This document shows, piece by piece, positions 9,402 through 19,730 of a DNA stretch of 57,747 bases (positions within the stretch are counted from its first letter, which is position 1; every line of letters begins with the position of its first letter). This DNA comes from Enterococcus devriesei. Its GTDB lineage: Bacteria > Bacillota > Bacilli > Lactobacillales > Enterococcaceae. The position numbers were made by a program, and so were the translations under genes. Location: contig NZ_JXKM01000007.1 of assembly GCF_001885905.1 (NCBI RefSeq), positions 1 through 57,747 of the forward strand, given 5' to 3'. The notes beneath the pieces are model-generated. The model worked only from the letters and a program-made list of their open reading frames with translations. It made no database searches and had not been told where the DNA came from.

Positions 9402-10308
9402 TATTTTTCTCTCCTTTCTTTCCCGTTTGCGGCTTCTTTAGTGTGAATTTTGCTCGAATCTGCGGTAAGGATAAGCAGATGACCAAAACAATCGCTGAAG
9501 CCAATTTAGAATCCGTCGGTTCGACATTTAATTCGAAGACGAGGGCCAAAATGAAACGGTAAATAATCGCGCCTGCGGCAATCGTCAATAAACGGATCAT
9601 GATCGGTTTATTCCGCAGTAAGACTTCCGCGATAATGATTGATGCTAGTCCGATAACGATCGTACCGACACCCGAGTTTAAATCAGCGAAGCCGTTATTT
9701 TGCGCCAGGAGCGCACCGGATAAAGCGATGCTGCCGTTTGAGATCATATAACCTAAAAGCTTCATATTTTCAGTTCGAATCCCATTTGCTTCACTCATGT
9801 CTGGATTATCCCCTGTCGCACGAACTGCCAGGCCGATCTCTGTCCGGAAAAATAAAACTAACAGTAAGATGACCAATAAGACGATCAACAAACCGATTAG
9901 AATGACCGCATTATTTTTTGATAGCCCCATATTTTGGGCGGCAGTAAAAACGGTACTTTCACCTAATAATGCGATGTTAGGTGCCCCCATGACTCTTGAT
10001 GTGACTGAGTACAACCCGGTCATCGTAATGATTCCGGCTAACAGAGCCGGGATCTTGAACTTCGTGTTCAAAATGCCGGTAACGAGCCCAGCCAGCATCC
10101 CACCGCCAAAGGCTAAGAGGGTCGCTACGATTGGGTGCAGTCCGTTGACGATGCCGATTGCTGCGATCCCGCCGCCTAATGGAAAACTTCCTTCGGCGGT
10201 CAGATCCGCGATATCTAAAATGCGAAACGTCATGTAGACTCCAATCGCTAAAAGGGACCAAAGCAGGCCTTGTGACGTTGCGGATAATAATAGAGAAATG
10301 ACATTCAT
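9379..10308 (-). CDS. ABC importer permease (TrpY-like)
   Basis: The integral membrane component, 309 aa, of the BPD_transp_2 (LivH-type) family. About eight to nine hydrophobic helices can be read, starting with MNVISLLLSATSQGLLWSLL, which positions the permease without a signal peptide. The cytoplasmic loop around FFRTEIGLAVRATGDNPDMSEANGI carries the EAA-like coupling region typical of branched-chain-type permeases. It sits between the lipoprotein and ATPase genes and overlaps the latter. Thirty bases separate it from the binding-protein stop. Confidence 0.85.
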   Translation of the reverse strand: MNVISLLLSATSQGLLWSLLAIGVYMTFRILDIADLTAEGSFPLGGGIAAIGIVNGLHPIVATLLAFGGGMLAGLVTGILNTKFKIPALLAGIITMTGLYSVTSRVMGAPNIALLGESTVFTAAQNMGLSKNNAVILIGLLIVLLVILLLVLFFRTEIGLAVRATGDNPDMSEANGIRTENMKLLGYMISNGSIALSGALLAQNNGFADLNSGVGTIVIGLASIIIAEVLLRNKPIMIRLLTIAAGAIIYRFILALVFELNVEPTDSKLASAIVLVICLSLPQIRAKFTLKKPQTGKKGEKNNASSLKN

Positions 10309-10338
10309 GATTCTTCCTTCTTTCTTTGGAAAACTTGG

Positions 10339-11304
10339 TTATTTTGGTTCTTTGATACTGTCTGGATCGATGCCTAAAGCTTTAGCCATATCCTTGTTGA
10401 CTACTAATTTCAAGGTATCAGCAGATTCAACCGGTGTGTCGGCTGGTTTTGCGTCACCGTCTAGGATCTTAGCGGCCATTTTACCGGTTTGTTTTCCTAA
10501 AGCTTTGTAGTCAATCCCGACCGTAGCTAGCCCGCCATCGTCGATTTGTTCCGTTGAACCAGCAACTAATGGAATTTTCTTTTCCTTCACCACATCACCG
10601 ATAACAGCCGCCGCGCTGGCGAAGGTATTGTCTGTCGGTACATAGATGCCATCCGTTTCATTGGCTAAAGACTCGGTAACTTGTTGGACGTCATTGGTGG
10701 TGTTGGCAGTCTTGACTTTGACGTCAACACCGGCTTTCTTCAAGGCTTTTTCGGCTAAGTCCGCTTGGATTTTCGAATTGGTTTCGCCGGCGTTGTACAT
10801 GATCCCAATTGATTTTGCATCTGGTACGATCGATAGCAACAAGTCAATTTGTTTGTCGATTGGCACCATATCCGTTGTTCCTGTTACGTTTCCGCCAGGT
10901 TTTTTATCACTTTTGACTAACTTTGCCTCTTTCAAGTCTGTGACTGCAGTTACGGCAATCGGGATTTCCGTCGTGCCATTTAGTAAGGACTGGGCTGCGG
11001 GAGTCGCAATCCCTAACAATAGATCCGGTTCTTCTTTGATTAATTTCTCACTCATACTTTTTAAGTTGTCTTGATTGTTTTGGGCATTTTGATAATCGAT
11101 TTCTAAATTATCGCCTTCCTTATAGCCGCCTTCAGCCAAACCTTCTTTAAAGCCGTCATAGGCGTTGTCTAAGGAGGCATGTTGGACTAATTGTAAAACC
11201 CCTACGTGTTTCATATTGTCATCACTGGCTGCCTCTTTGCTGCCGCATGCCCCTAGCATCAATAAACTAACTAATCCGATTCCTGCTAATACTGTTTTTT
11301 TCAT
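10339..11304 (-). CDS. trpX: ABC importer substrate-binding lipoprotein (TrpX family, aromatic amino acid type)
   Basis: The surface lipoprotein that captures substrate for the two genes downstream. Signal peptide MKKTVLAGIGLVSLLMLGAC ends in the lipobox LGAC, with lipidation at Cys20. The rest is an ABC_sub_bind (PF04392) two-lobe fold (HVGVLQLVQHASLDNAYDGF at the mature start). At 321 aa it matches the TrpX group annotated as tryptophan binding proteins. ATG 11304 follows AAAGGAGAG. Transcription starts about 330 bases upstream and must pass a conditional terminator, so expression is probably tuned to aromatic amino acid supply. The substrate is inferred, not proven. Confidence 0.82.
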   Translation of the reverse strand: MKKTVLAGIGLVSLLMLGACGSKEAASDDNMKHVGVLQLVQHASLDNAYDGFKEGLAEGGYKEGDNLEIDYQNAQNNQDNLKSMSEKLIKEEPDLLLGIATPAAQSLLNGTTEIPIAVTAVTDLKEAKLVKSDKKPGGNVTGTTDMVPIDKQIDLLLSIVPDAKSIGIMYNAGETNSKIQADLAEKALKKAGVDVKVKTANTTNDVQQVTESLANETDGIYVPTDNTFASAAAVIGDVVKEKKIPLVAGSTEQIDDGGLATVGIDYKALGKQTGKMAAKILDGDAKPADTPVESADTLKLVVNKDMAKALGIDPDSIKEPK

Positions 11305-11367
11305 TTTCTTTCTCTCCTTTTGATCTACTCTTTGTAATCAATTGTTTGTGGGAAGCTTTTTTTAACT

Positions 11368-11411
11368 AAAAAATCACCCGCTTAGAAGTGTCGAAACTCT
11401 AAGTGGGTGAT
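11368..11411 (-). terminator. Attenuator terminator in the trpX leader
   Basis: On the minus strand ATCACCCACTTAGA (11411-11398) pairs with TCTAAGCGGGTGAT (11386-11373) and is followed by six T, a strong intrinsic terminator 64 bases before the trpX start. An upstream segment TCTAAGTGG (11455-11447) is the exact complement of CCACTTAGA in the 5' arm, so it can form a competing antiterminator. Confidence 0.85.
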
Positions 11412-11551
11412 GTGAATGCAAAAATATTTATGCTGCTTCATTCAAGCCACTTAGATTTTCTCTATGCGGCCGTTGGTACGTTGAAATGCTCTAGCCATCA
11501 TAGATACAAAAAACACTCAGGTCGTTTGTATCCATCATGATGAATACAAAC
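11412..11551 (-). promoter_or_regulatory. Alternative-helix segments of the trpX leader RNA
   Basis: Directly after the leader-peptide stop, GTTTGTATTC (11551-11542) can pair with GGATACAAAC (about 11533-11524). The latter can instead pair with TTTGTATC (11510-11503). TCTATG near 11504 can pair with CATAGA near 11466-11461, which abuts the antiterminator TCTAAGTGG. The segments thus form a chain of mutually exclusive helices linking ribosome position on the leader peptide to the final terminator. Read by eye only. Confidence 0.65.
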
Positions 11552-11611
11552 CTATCTAAAATAGCTAAAGTAATAGCGGTTATTCAGTTGTGAGTTTTGT
11601 TTGGCTAACAT
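11552..11611 (-). CDS. Leader peptide with Tyr/Phe-rich end
   Basis: A 19-residue open frame, MLAKQNSQLNNRYYFSYFR, starts with ATG eight bases after GGAGG (11620-11624) and ends at TAG. Five of the last seven codons are Tyr or Phe (TAT TAC TTT AGC TAT TTT AGA). It lies between a consensus promoter and a conditional terminator upstream of an aromatic-type ABC importer. It therefore looks like an attenuation leader that senses charged tRNA-Tyr/tRNA-Phe through ribosome stalling. There are no Trp codons. Too short to be a functional enzyme; its regulatory role is inferred. Confidence 0.7.
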   Translation of the reverse strand: MLAKQNSQLNNRYYFSYFR

Positions 11612-11644
11612 AAGAACAACCTCCAACTTGTTAAGATGTAAATT

Positions 11645-11673
11645 AGTATACGGTAAGAAAAATGAGATGTCAA
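11645..11673 (-). promoter_or_regulatory. Promoter of the trpX operon
   Basis: On the minus strand TTGACA (11673-11668), 17 bases, TATACT (11650-11645). The predicted start is near 11638, giving a leader of about 330 bases. Confidence 0.9.
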
Positions 11674-11788
11674 TAACAAAGCGAAGAATATTCTGAATAT
11701 TCAAAAATGTATGAAGAATGAACGTGAATCAAATTTACTGAAAGTTTTAAGAAAAGGTTGCGACAGCTAGAGTTAAACCTTGAGACTA

Positions 11789-12058
11789 TTGACTTTTATG
11801 TTTTTCTCATGTATCATATTAATTTGCTAAAACTATCTGAAATGATGACAGGCAGGAACGAAATATTGTCCGTTCCGGCTTTTAATAGGGAACAAAAGTA
11901 GAAGCTCGCGAATAAATTTTCAAGAGAACGTTCTATTTTTGGTTTTTTTTTGCCTAAAAGCCGCAAAAAATGTCAGGTGTTACACAATTTTAATCTTTGT
12001 AACATAAATGTAATTTATCTTCGGATCGGTTTTCAAACTTTTAAGAGGGGTGAAGAAC
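11789..12058 (+). promoter_or_regulatory. rpoB promoter and long leader
   Basis: TTGACT (11789-11794), 17 bases, TATCAT (11812-11817) gives a start near 11824. The 235-base leader contains a hairpin GGAACG/CGTTCC (about 11855-11880) followed by a short T-rich stretch, and a T9GCC / GCAAAAAA pairing near 11942-11970. No open frame of note is present. The leader may modulate rpoBC expression, but no known riboswitch class is recognised. Confidence 0.7.
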
Positions 12059-15000
12059 TTGGCTGGACACGTAGTAAAGTACGGAAAACACCGAGAACGT
12101 AGAAGCTTCGCACGAATCAGTGAAGTGTTGGAATTACCGAATTTGATCGAAATTCAAACAGATTCTTATCAATGGTTCCTAGATGAGGGCTTGCGAGAAA
12201 TGTTTGAAGACATTTTGCCAATTGAAGACTTTAATGGAAACTTGTCACTTGAATTTGTTGACTATGAATTAAAAGAACCTAAATACACGGTTGCGGAGGC
12301 TCGTTCACACGATGCAAACTATTCTGCACCATTACATGTTGTATTACGTTTAGTAAACCGCGAAACAGGTGAAATCAAATCCCAAGAAGTATTCTTTGGT
12401 GATTTCCCATTAATGACCGAACAAGGAACCTTTATTATCAACGGAGCAGAACGGGTTATCGTTTCTCAATTAGTTCGTTCTCCGGGCGTTTATTTCCACG
12501 GAAAAGTGGACAAAAACGGAAAAGAAGGTTTTGGTTCAACCGTCATTCCTAACCGTGGCGCATGGTTAGAAATGGAAACAGACGCGAAGGACATTTCTTA
12601 TGTTCGGATCGACCGAACACGTAAGATTCCTTTGACTACGTTAGTTCGTGCACTAGGTTTCGGTTCAGATGACACCATCTTCGAAATCTTTGGCGAAAGC
12701 GAATCATTACGCAACACAATCGAAAAAGATTTACACAAAAACCCAAGTGATTCTCGTACCGAAGAAGGTTTGAAAGACGTTTACGAACGTTTACGTCCCG
12801 GTGAACCAAAAACGGCAGACAGCTCTCGTAGCTTGTTAACTGCACGTTTCTTCGATCCAAAACGTTACGACTTAGCTAACGTTGGTCGTTACAAAGTAAA
12901 TAAAAAATTAGACCTTAAAACCCGTTTATTGAACCTGACTTTAGCTGAAACCTTAGTTGACGCTGAAACAGGCGAAATCATCGTGGAAAAAGGCACTGTT
13001 TTGACCCACCAAGTAATGGAAGATTTAGGACCACACTTGGAAAATGGTTTGAACTCAGTCACTTACTACCCATCAGAAGATGCTGTTGTAACAGATCCAA
13101 TGACGGTTCAAGTGATTAAAGTCTTTTCACCAAAAGATCCAGAACGTGAAGTAACGGTGATTGGTAATGCCTATCCAGATGCTTCTGTTCGCACGGTTCG
13201 CCCTGGCGATATCATCGCTTCAATGAGCTATTTCTTGAACTTAATGGAAGGTATCGGCAATGTTGATGATATCGACCACTTAGGAAATCGTCGGATTCGT
13301 TCTGTTGGTGAATTATTACAAAACCAATTCCGGATCGGTTTAGCTCGGATGGAACGGGTTGTTCGTGAACGGATGTCAATTCAAGATCAAGAAACGTTGA
13401 CACCGCAACAATTAATCAATATTCGTCCAGTGGTTGCCAGCATCAAAGAATTCTTTGGTTCTTCTCAGTTGTCGCAGTTCATGGACCAAACCAACCCACT
13501 AGGTGAGTTGACCCATAAACGTCGTCTATCTGCCTTAGGACCTGGTGGTTTGACTCGTGACCGTGCCGGCTATGAAGTTCGAGACGTTCACTATTCCCAC
13601 TATGGCCGTATGTGTCCGATTGAAACGCCCGAAGGTCCAAACATTGGGTTGATCAACAGCTTGGCATCTTACGCGAAAGTAAATAAATTTGGTTTCATCG
13701 AAACACCGTATCGTCGTGTGGATCGTTCAACTGGTAAAGTAACTGACAAGATCGATTACCTAACTGCTGACATCGAAGACCATTACGTGGTTGCCCAAGC
13801 AAACAGTAAGTTAAACGAAGACGGCAGCTTTGCTGAAGAAGTCGTGATGGCTCGTGCAACTTCTGAAAACTTGGAAGTAACGATTGATAAGATTGATTAC
13901 ATGGATGTTTCACCAAAACAAGTAGTCGCAGTCGCAACAGCTTGTATCCCATTCTTAGAAAACGATGACTCTAACCGTGCCTTGATGGGGGCCAACATGC
14001 AGCGGCAAGCTGTACCATTGATCCAACCACGTTCTCCATGGGTTGGTACTGGTATGGAATATAAAGCAGCACATGACTCAGGGGCTGCATTGTTATGTAA
14101 AAATGATGGGGTAGTCGAATTCGTTGATGCACACGAAGTTCGTGTTCGTCGCGATAATGGCGCCTTAGATAAATACGATATTACTAAATTCCGTCGTTCA
14201 AACTCAGGGACGAGCTACAACCAACGTCCATTAGTTGGTCTAGGCGAACAAGTTGAAGTCGGCGATATCTTAGCTGACGGACCTTCAATGGAAAACGGCG
14301 AATTGGCTTTAGGTCAAAACGTTGTCGTAGCCTTCATGACTTGGGAAGGGTACAACTATGAAGATGCCATCATCATGAGCCGTCGTTTGGTGAAAGATGA
14401 TGTCTACACCTCAATCCATATTGAAGAATATGAATCAGAAGCACGTGATACAAAATTAGGACCTGAAGAAATTACTCGTGAAATCCCTAATGTTGGGGAA
14501 GACGCGTTGAAGAACTTAGACGAAATGGGGATCATCCGCATTGGTGCTGAAGTTCATGATGGCGATCTATTAGTTGGTAAAGTCACTCCTAAAGGGGTAA
14601 CCGAATTATCCGCAGAAGAACGTCTATTACATGCGATCTTTGGCGAAAAAGCGCGTGAAGTTCGTGATACGTCTCTACGTGTGCCTCACGGCGGCGGCGG
14701 AATCGTTCATGATGTGAAGATCTTTACTCGTGAAGCAGGCGATGAATTATCACCAGGTGTGAACATGTTAGTACGCGTCTACATCGTGCAAAAACGTAAG
14801 ATTCATGAAGGGGATAAAATGGCCGGCCGTCACGGAAATAAAGGGGTCGTTTCTCGCATCATGCCAGAAGAAGATATGCCATATCTACCAGACGGCACCC
14901 CGGTTGATGTCATGTTGAATCCATTAGGTGTACCATCTCGGATGAACATTGGACAAGTATTGGAATTACACTTAGGAATGGCCGCTCGCCAACTAGGTAT

Positions 15001-15673
15001 CCACGTTGCAACACCAGTCTTTGATGGTGCGCAAGATAGCGATGTTTGGGAAACTGTCCGTGAAGCACGGATGGCGGCAGATGCTAAGACCGTTCTTTAC
15101 GACGGTCGTACCGGTGAACCATTTGATAACCGGATCTCTGTTGGGGTTATGTACATGATTAAATTGGCTCACATGGTCGATGATAAATTACATGCTCGTT
15201 CAATTGGACCTTACTCACTTGTTACGCAACAACCATTAGGTGGTAAAGCGCAATTTGGTGGACAACGTTTTGGGGAAATGGAAGTATGGGCACTGGAAGC
15301 TTATGGTGCTGCTTACACGTTACAAGAAATCTTGACTTACAAATCAGATGATGTGGTTGGTCGGGTTAAAACTTACGAAGCCATCGTCAAAGGTGAACCT
15401 ATTCCAAAACCAGGTGTGCCTGAATCTTTCCGCGTATTAGTGAAAGAATTACAAGCCCTTGGTTTAGATATGCAAGTCCTAGATATTAATGACAAAGAAA
15501 TCGAGTTACGAGACATGGATGATGATGATGACGACTTGATCACAGTTGATGCTTTGACTAAATACGCAGAACAACAACAATCTGCGAAAGAAGTCGAAGA
15601 AAAAGCGGCTGCTGAAAGAGCGGAACAAAAATCAGATTTGATCCAAGAAATCGAAACTGCGGAAGACTTATAA
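12059..15673 (+). CDS. rpoB: RNA polymerase subunit beta
   Basis: Catalytic core subunit of RNA polymerase, 1,204 aa from TTG 12059 (reads [16 protein letters not shown] at the DNA level). GAGGGG eight bases upstream supports this TTG, and the enterococcal homologue begins with the same residues; a GTG at 12050 would overlap the ribosome site. All beta regions are present. The rifampicin pocket ([14 protein letters not shown]...[13 protein letters not shown]) carries the wild-type Asp, His and Ser at the commonly mutated sites, so no resistance change is seen. The C-terminus has the usual acidic tail. It is followed by rpoC after a 158-base gap. Confidence 0.98.
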   Translation: MAGHVVKYGKHRERRSFARISEVLELPNLIEIQTDSYQWFLDEGLREMFEDILPIEDFNGNLSLEFVDYELKEPKYTVAEARSHDANYSAPLHVVLRLVNRETGEIKSQEVFFGDFPLMTEQGTFIINGAERVIVSQLVRSPGVYFHGKVDKNGKEGFGSTVIPNRGAWLEMETDAKDISYVRIDRTRKIPLTTLVRALGFGSDDTIFEIFGESESLRNTIEKDLHKNPSDSRTEEGLKDVYERLRPGEPKTADSSRSLLTARFFDPKRYDLANVGRYKVNKKLDLKTRLLNLTLAETLVDAETGEIIVEKGTVLTHQVMEDLGPHLENGLNSVTYYPSEDAVVTDPMTVQVIKVFSPKDPEREVTVIGNAYPDASVRTVRPGDIIASMSYFLNLMEGIGNVDDIDHLGNRRIRSVGELLQNQFRIGLARMERVVRERMSIQDQETLTPQQLINIRPVVASIKEFFGSSQLSQFMDQTNPLGELTHKRRLSALGPGGLTRDRAGYEVRDVHYSHYGRMCPIETPEGPNIGLINSLASYAKVNKFGFIETPYRRVDRSTGKVTDKIDYLTADIEDHYVVAQANSKLNEDGSFAEEVVMARATSENLEVTIDKIDYMDVSPKQVVAVATACIPFLENDDSNRALMGANMQRQAVPLIQPRSPWVGTGMEYKAAHDSGAALLCKNDGVVEFVDAHEVRVRRDNGALDKYDITKFRRSNSGTSYNQRPLVGLGEQVEVGDILADGPSMENGELALGQNVVVAFMTWEGYNYEDAIIMSRRLVKDDVYTSIHIEEYESEARDTKLGPEEITREIPNVGEDALKNLDEMGIIRIGAEVHDGDLLVGKVTPKGVTELSAEERLLHAIFGEKAREVRDTSLRVPHGGGGIVHDVKIFTREAGDELSPGVNMLVRVYIVQKRKIHEGDKMAGRHGNKGVVSRIMPEEDMPYLPDGTPVDVMLNPLGVPSRMNIGQVLELHLGMAARQLGIHVATPVFDGAQDSDVWETVREARMAADAKTVLYDGRTGEPFDNRISVGVMYMIKLAHMVDDKLHARSIGPYSLVTQQPLGGKAQFGGQRFGEMEVWALEAYGAAYTLQEILTYKSDDVVGRVKTYEAIVKGEPIPKPGVPESFRVLVKELQALGLDMQVLDINDKEIELRDMDDDDDDLITVDALTKYAEQQQSAKEVEEKAAAERAEQKSDLIQEIETAEDL

Positions 15674-15694
15674 GAAGTCGCGCTTGTCTGAAGA

Positions 15695-15763
15695 GGTTGT
15701 GAAAAAAGTGTTCAGCTTCAAGATATTTCAGCTTATTTTCGAAGAAGCTACTTTTTTCACACC
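15695..15763. other. Long imperfect hairpin between rpoB and rpoC
   Basis: GGTTGTGAAAAAAGT (15695 onward) pairs with ACTTTTTTCACACC (to 15763), with an inner stem AGCTTC/GAAGaAGCT. It lies in the rpoB-rpoC gap and could be an RNA processing or partial termination site. Confidence 0.5.
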
Positions 15764-15831
15764 GTTTATGCATAGGTCAATCAGCTATCCTCTAGCTGAC
15801 TGGCGATAAAATGAAATGGAGGGAAACCCTT

Positions 15832-18800
15832 TTGATCGATGTAAATAAATTCGAAAGTATGCAAATAGGTTTGGCTTCTCCTGAAAAAATCAGAAGCTGG
15901 TCATACGGTGAAGTAAAAAAACCGGAAACCATTAACTATCGTACATTGAAACCTGAACGTGAAGGGCTATTCGATGAAAGAATTTTTGGACCAACCAAAG
16001 ACTGGGAATGTGCCTGTGGGAAATACAAACGAATTCGTTATAAAGGTATCGTTTGTGACCGCTGTGGTGTTGAAGTTACCCGTTCAAAAGTTCGTCGCGA
16101 ACGGATGGGACACATTGAATTAGCAGCGCCTGTTACACATATTTGGTATTTCAAAGGTATTCCTTCACGGATGGGTCTTGTCTTAGACATGAGTCCTCGT
16201 GCATTAGAAGAAATCATCTACTTTGCATCATATGTCGTAATCGATCCAGGTAATACAAGCCTAGAGAAAAAACAATTATTGACTGAACGTGAATACCGTG
16301 AAAAACGGGATCAATATGGTCAAGAATTCCATGCGGCAATGGGTGCTGAAGCCATCAAACAATTACTAGATAAAGTAGATCTAGAAGGCGAAACAGTTGA
16401 ATTAAAAGAAGAATTGAAAACCGCTCAAGGACAAAAACGGATACGTGCGATTCGTCGTCTGGATGTTTTAGAAGCTTTCCGTTCTTCTGGTAACCTTCCA
16501 AGCTGGATGGTTATGGATGTTATTCCTGTCATCCCGCCAGATCTACGTCCGATGGTTCAATTAGAAGGAGGTCGTTTCGCGACTTCTGACTTGAATGATT
16601 TATACCGTCGTGTGATCAACCGTAACAATCGTTTGAAACGTTTGTTAGACTTGAACGCGCCAAATATCATCGTACAAAATGAAAAACGGATGCTGCAAGA
16701 AGCGGTAGACGCATTGATCGATAATGGTCGTCGTGGCCGTCCAGTCACTGGACCAGGTAACCGCCCATTGAAATCTTTATCTCACATGTTGAAAGGGAAA
16801 CAAGGTCGTTTCCGTCAAAACTTGCTAGGTAAACGTGTCGATTACTCTGCTCGTTCCGTTATCGTTGTTGGACCTTTCTTGAAGATGTATCAATGTGGTC
16901 TGCCGAAAGAAATGGCGATCGAATTGTTCAAGCCTTTCGTAATGAAAGAGCTCGTTCAACGTGAAATCGCATCAAACATCAAAAATGCGAAACGTAAAAT
17001 CGAACGTCAAGAAGACGTTGTTTGGGACATTCTAGAAGAAGTTATTAAAGAACACCCTGTTTTACTTAACCGGGCACCTACGTTGCATAGACTAGGTATC
17101 CAAGCATTTGAACCGATCTTAGTTGAAGGTCGTGCGATCCGTCTTCACCCATTAGTCTGTGAAGCCTACAACGCCGATTTCGATGGAGACCAAATGGCTG
17201 TTCATTTACCTCTAGGTGAAGAAGCGCAAGCAGAAGCTCGCATGTTGATGCTAGCTGCAACGCACATCTTGAACCCGAAAGATGGTAAACCAGTTGTTAC
17301 ACCATCTCAAGATATGGTCTTAGGTAACTACTACCTAACAATGGAAGAAGAAGGCCGCGAAGGTGAAGGAATGATCTTCCGTGATATGAATGAAGCAGTG
17401 TTGGCATGGCGTAATGGCTATGTTCACTTACATTCACGTGTAGCTGTTGACCCTAATACATTAGGCGACAAACCATTCACTGAAGAACAAAAAGAACGCA
17501 TGTTGATCACAACTGTTGGGAAAATTATTTTCAACGAGATCATGCCGCAAGAGTTCCCTTACTTAAACGAACCAACTGATTTCAACTTAACACAATACAC
17601 ACCTGACAAATATTTTGTTGAAAAAGGTGTCGATATTCCTGCAGCGATCAAAAAACAAGAAATTATCTTGCCATTCAAGAAGAAAAATCTTGGAAACATC
17701 ATCGCTGAAGTCTTTAAACGTTTCAAAGTCACTGATACGTCAATGATGCTTGACCGGATGAAGGACTTAGGTTACAAACACTCCACTCATGCTGGTATGA
17801 CCGTTGGTATCGCCGATATCATGGCCTTGGCTGAAAAACAAGAAATCATCGACAATGCCCACAAACAAGTTGGCACGATCACGAAACAATTCCGTCGTGG
17901 TTTGATTACTGATGATGAACGTTATGAACGTGTTATCGCTGTCTGGAATGCAGCCAAAGATAATATTCAACAACGTCTGATTGAATCAATGGATGCGAAG
18001 AACCCAATCTTCATGATGTCTGATTCAGGAGCCCGTGGTAACATCTCCAACTTTACTCAGCTTGCTGGGATGCGTGGATTAATGGCCGCTCCGAATGGAC
18101 AAATCATGGAATTGCCGATCATCTCAAACTTCCGTGAAGGTCTATCTGTCTTGGAAATGTTTATCTCGACTCACGGGGCTCGTAAAGGGATGACCGATAC
18201 CGCCTTGAAGACAGCCGATTCAGGTTACTTAACTCGTCGTTTGGTTGACGTTGCCCAAGATGTGATTGTACGTGAAGAAGATTGTGGCACTGACCGCGGT
18301 CTACAAATCTCTGCGATCCGTGAAGGTAATGAGATCATCGAATCCTTAGAAGAACGCCTGGTTGGACGTTATACTCAAAAATCTGTTTTAAATCCTGAAA
18401 CAGGCGAAGTGATCTTACCTGGGGATGCATTAATCAGTGAAGCTGATGCGAAACGGATTATCGATGCTGGTGTTGAAACATTAACCATTCGTTCAGTCTT
18501 CACATGTAATACTAAACATGGTGTATGTAAACATTGTTATGGTCGTAACTTGGCAACTGGTGACGATGTTGAAGTCGGTGAAGCAGTTGGTACTATCGCC
18601 GCTCAATCAATCGGTGAACCAGGTACTCAGTTGACCATGCGTACATTCCATACCGGTGGGGTTGCCGGAGACGATATCACACAAGGTCTTCCTCGTGTCC
18701 AAGAAATCTTCGAAGCACGTAATCCTAAAGGTTTGGCTGTTATTACTGAAGTTACCGGTGAAGTCGTTGAAATCGCTGAAGATGCTGCCACTCGTTCGAA

Positions 18801-19485
18801 AGAAGTGACCGTCAAAGGTGAAACAGATACGCGGACATACACGGTTCCTTATACCGCTCGTATGAAAGTTGTTGAAGGCGACACAATCCACCGTGGGGAA
18901 CGTTTAACAGAAGGTTCAATCGATCCTAAACACTTATTACAAGTGCGGGATGTAATCTCTGTTGAAACTTACTTGCTACGTGAAGTTCAACGTGTTTACC
19001 GGATGCAAGGGGTAGAAATCGGCGACAAGCATATTGAAGTAATGGTTCGTCAAATGTTGCGTAAAGTCCGCGTTATGGACCCAGGCGACACGGATATCTT
19101 GCCAGGTACATTGTTAGATATCGCTGACTTTAAAGACCAAAACTACAAAACGATTGTTTCTGGTGGTACACCTGCGACATCTCGTCCAGTCTTGCTTGGT
19201 ATTACGAAAGCATCATTGGAAACAAACAGCTTCTTATCTGCCGCATCATTCCAAGAAACGACTCGTGTCTTGACCGATGCTGCAATCCGCGGTAAGAAAG
19301 ATCCACTACTTGGATTGAAGGAAAATGTTATCATCGGTAAGATTATTCCTGCCGGAACTGGTATGGCGACTTACCGTAACATGGAACCAAAAGAAGTCGT
19401 TGTGGCTAGCGAAAATGTCTACAGTATCTCTGATATTGAAGCACAAATGGCTGCTGAAGACGCTTTGAACAATCCATTGAACTAA
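15832..19485 (+). CDS. rpoC: RNA polymerase subunit beta'
   Basis: The largest catalytic subunit, 1,217 aa from TTG 15832, eight bases after GGAGGG (15818-15823); an upstream ATG at 15811 is an artefact of the ribosome-site region. It has the N-terminal zinc finger [20 protein letters not shown], the catalytic NADFDGD triad near residue 450 that holds the Mg2+, the bridge-helix and trigger-loop regions ([19 protein letters not shown]), and the second zinc site ([13 protein letters not shown]). It ends at a strong terminator. Confidence 0.98.
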   Translation: MIDVNKFESMQIGLASPEKIRSWSYGEVKKPETINYRTLKPEREGLFDERIFGPTKDWECACGKYKRIRYKGIVCDRCGVEVTRSKVRRERMGHIELAAPVTHIWYFKGIPSRMGLVLDMSPRALEEIIYFASYVVIDPGNTSLEKKQLLTEREYREKRDQYGQEFHAAMGAEAIKQLLDKVDLEGETVELKEELKTAQGQKRIRAIRRLDVLEAFRSSGNLPSWMVMDVIPVIPPDLRPMVQLEGGRFATSDLNDLYRRVINRNNRLKRLLDLNAPNIIVQNEKRMLQEAVDALIDNGRRGRPVTGPGNRPLKSLSHMLKGKQGRFRQNLLGKRVDYSARSVIVVGPFLKMYQCGLPKEMAIELFKPFVMKELVQREIASNIKNAKRKIERQEDVVWDILEEVIKEHPVLLNRAPTLHRLGIQAFEPILVEGRAIRLHPLVCEAYNADFDGDQMAVHLPLGEEAQAEARMLMLAATHILNPKDGKPVVTPSQDMVLGNYYLTMEEEGREGEGMIFRDMNEAVLAWRNGYVHLHSRVAVDPNTLGDKPFTEEQKERMLITTVGKIIFNEIMPQEFPYLNEPTDFNLTQYTPDKYFVEKGVDIPAAIKKQEIILPFKKKNLGNIIAEVFKRFKVTDTSMMLDRMKDLGYKHSTHAGMTVGIADIMALAEKQEIIDNAHKQVGTITKQFRRGLITDDERYERVIAVWNAAKDNIQQRLIESMDAKNPIFMMSDSGARGNISNFTQLAGMRGLMAAPNGQIMELPIISNFREGLSVLEMFISTHGARKGMTDTALKTADSGYLTRRLVDVAQDVIVREEDCGTDRGLQISAIREGNEIIESLEERLVGRYTQKSVLNPETGEVILPGDALISEADAKRIIDAGVETLTIRSVFTCNTKHGVCKHCYGRNLATGDDVEVGEAVGTIAAQSIGEPGTQLTMRTFHTGGVAGDDITQGLPRVQEIFEARNPKGLAVITEVTGEVVEIAEDAATRSKEVTVKGETDTRTYTVPYTARMKVVEGDTIHRGERLTEGSIDPKHLLQVRDVISVETYLLREVQRVYRMQGVEIGDKHIEVMVRQMLRKVRVMDPGDTDILPGTLLDIADFKDQNYKTIVSGGTPATSRPVLLGITKASLETNSFLSAASFQETTRVLTDAAIRGKKDPLLGLKENVIIGKIIPAGTGMATYRNMEPKEVVVASENVYSISDIEAQMAAEDALNNPLN

Positions 19486-19530
19486 GCTTTAAAAGCATCA
19501 CGAATTGGTGAAGCTGAATATTGATCAACA

Positions 19531-19573
19531 AAGGACCACAAGATTCTATTGAATCTTGTGGTCCTTTCTTTTT
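19531..19573 (+). terminator. Intrinsic terminator of rpoBC
   Basis: A perfect 14-bp stem GGACCACAAGATTC / GAATCTTGTGGTCC around TATT is followed by TTTCTTTTT. Confidence 0.93.
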
Positions 19574-19730
19574 AGCGGTATTATAAGAGGGTGTCTGACG
19601 AAATGACAGCGGCTACTTTAACTATATATTAAATTTCGTTTAGACTAGCAGAGATAGACTATTGTCTAATGATAAATTATGAGAAAATAACGTAAAATTA
19701 TTTGGCTAGATAAAAATTTTGAGGTGCTAC

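Noticed and set aside
9797-11074. Long plus-strand open frames (146 and 142 codons) opposite the permease and binding-protein genes
   Set aside because: They are antisense shadows of clearly coding minus-strand genes, with no ribosome sites and low-complexity composition.
11368-11640. T-box riboswitch upstream of the trpX operon
   Set aside because: No AGGGTGGNACCGCG-type T-box sequence is present on the minus strand, and a leader peptide with ribosome site explains the terminator better.
13450-13560. Rifampicin-resistance substitution in rpoB
   Set aside because: The cluster reads SQFMDQ, THKRR and LSALGPGG with wild-type residues at the common resistance sites.
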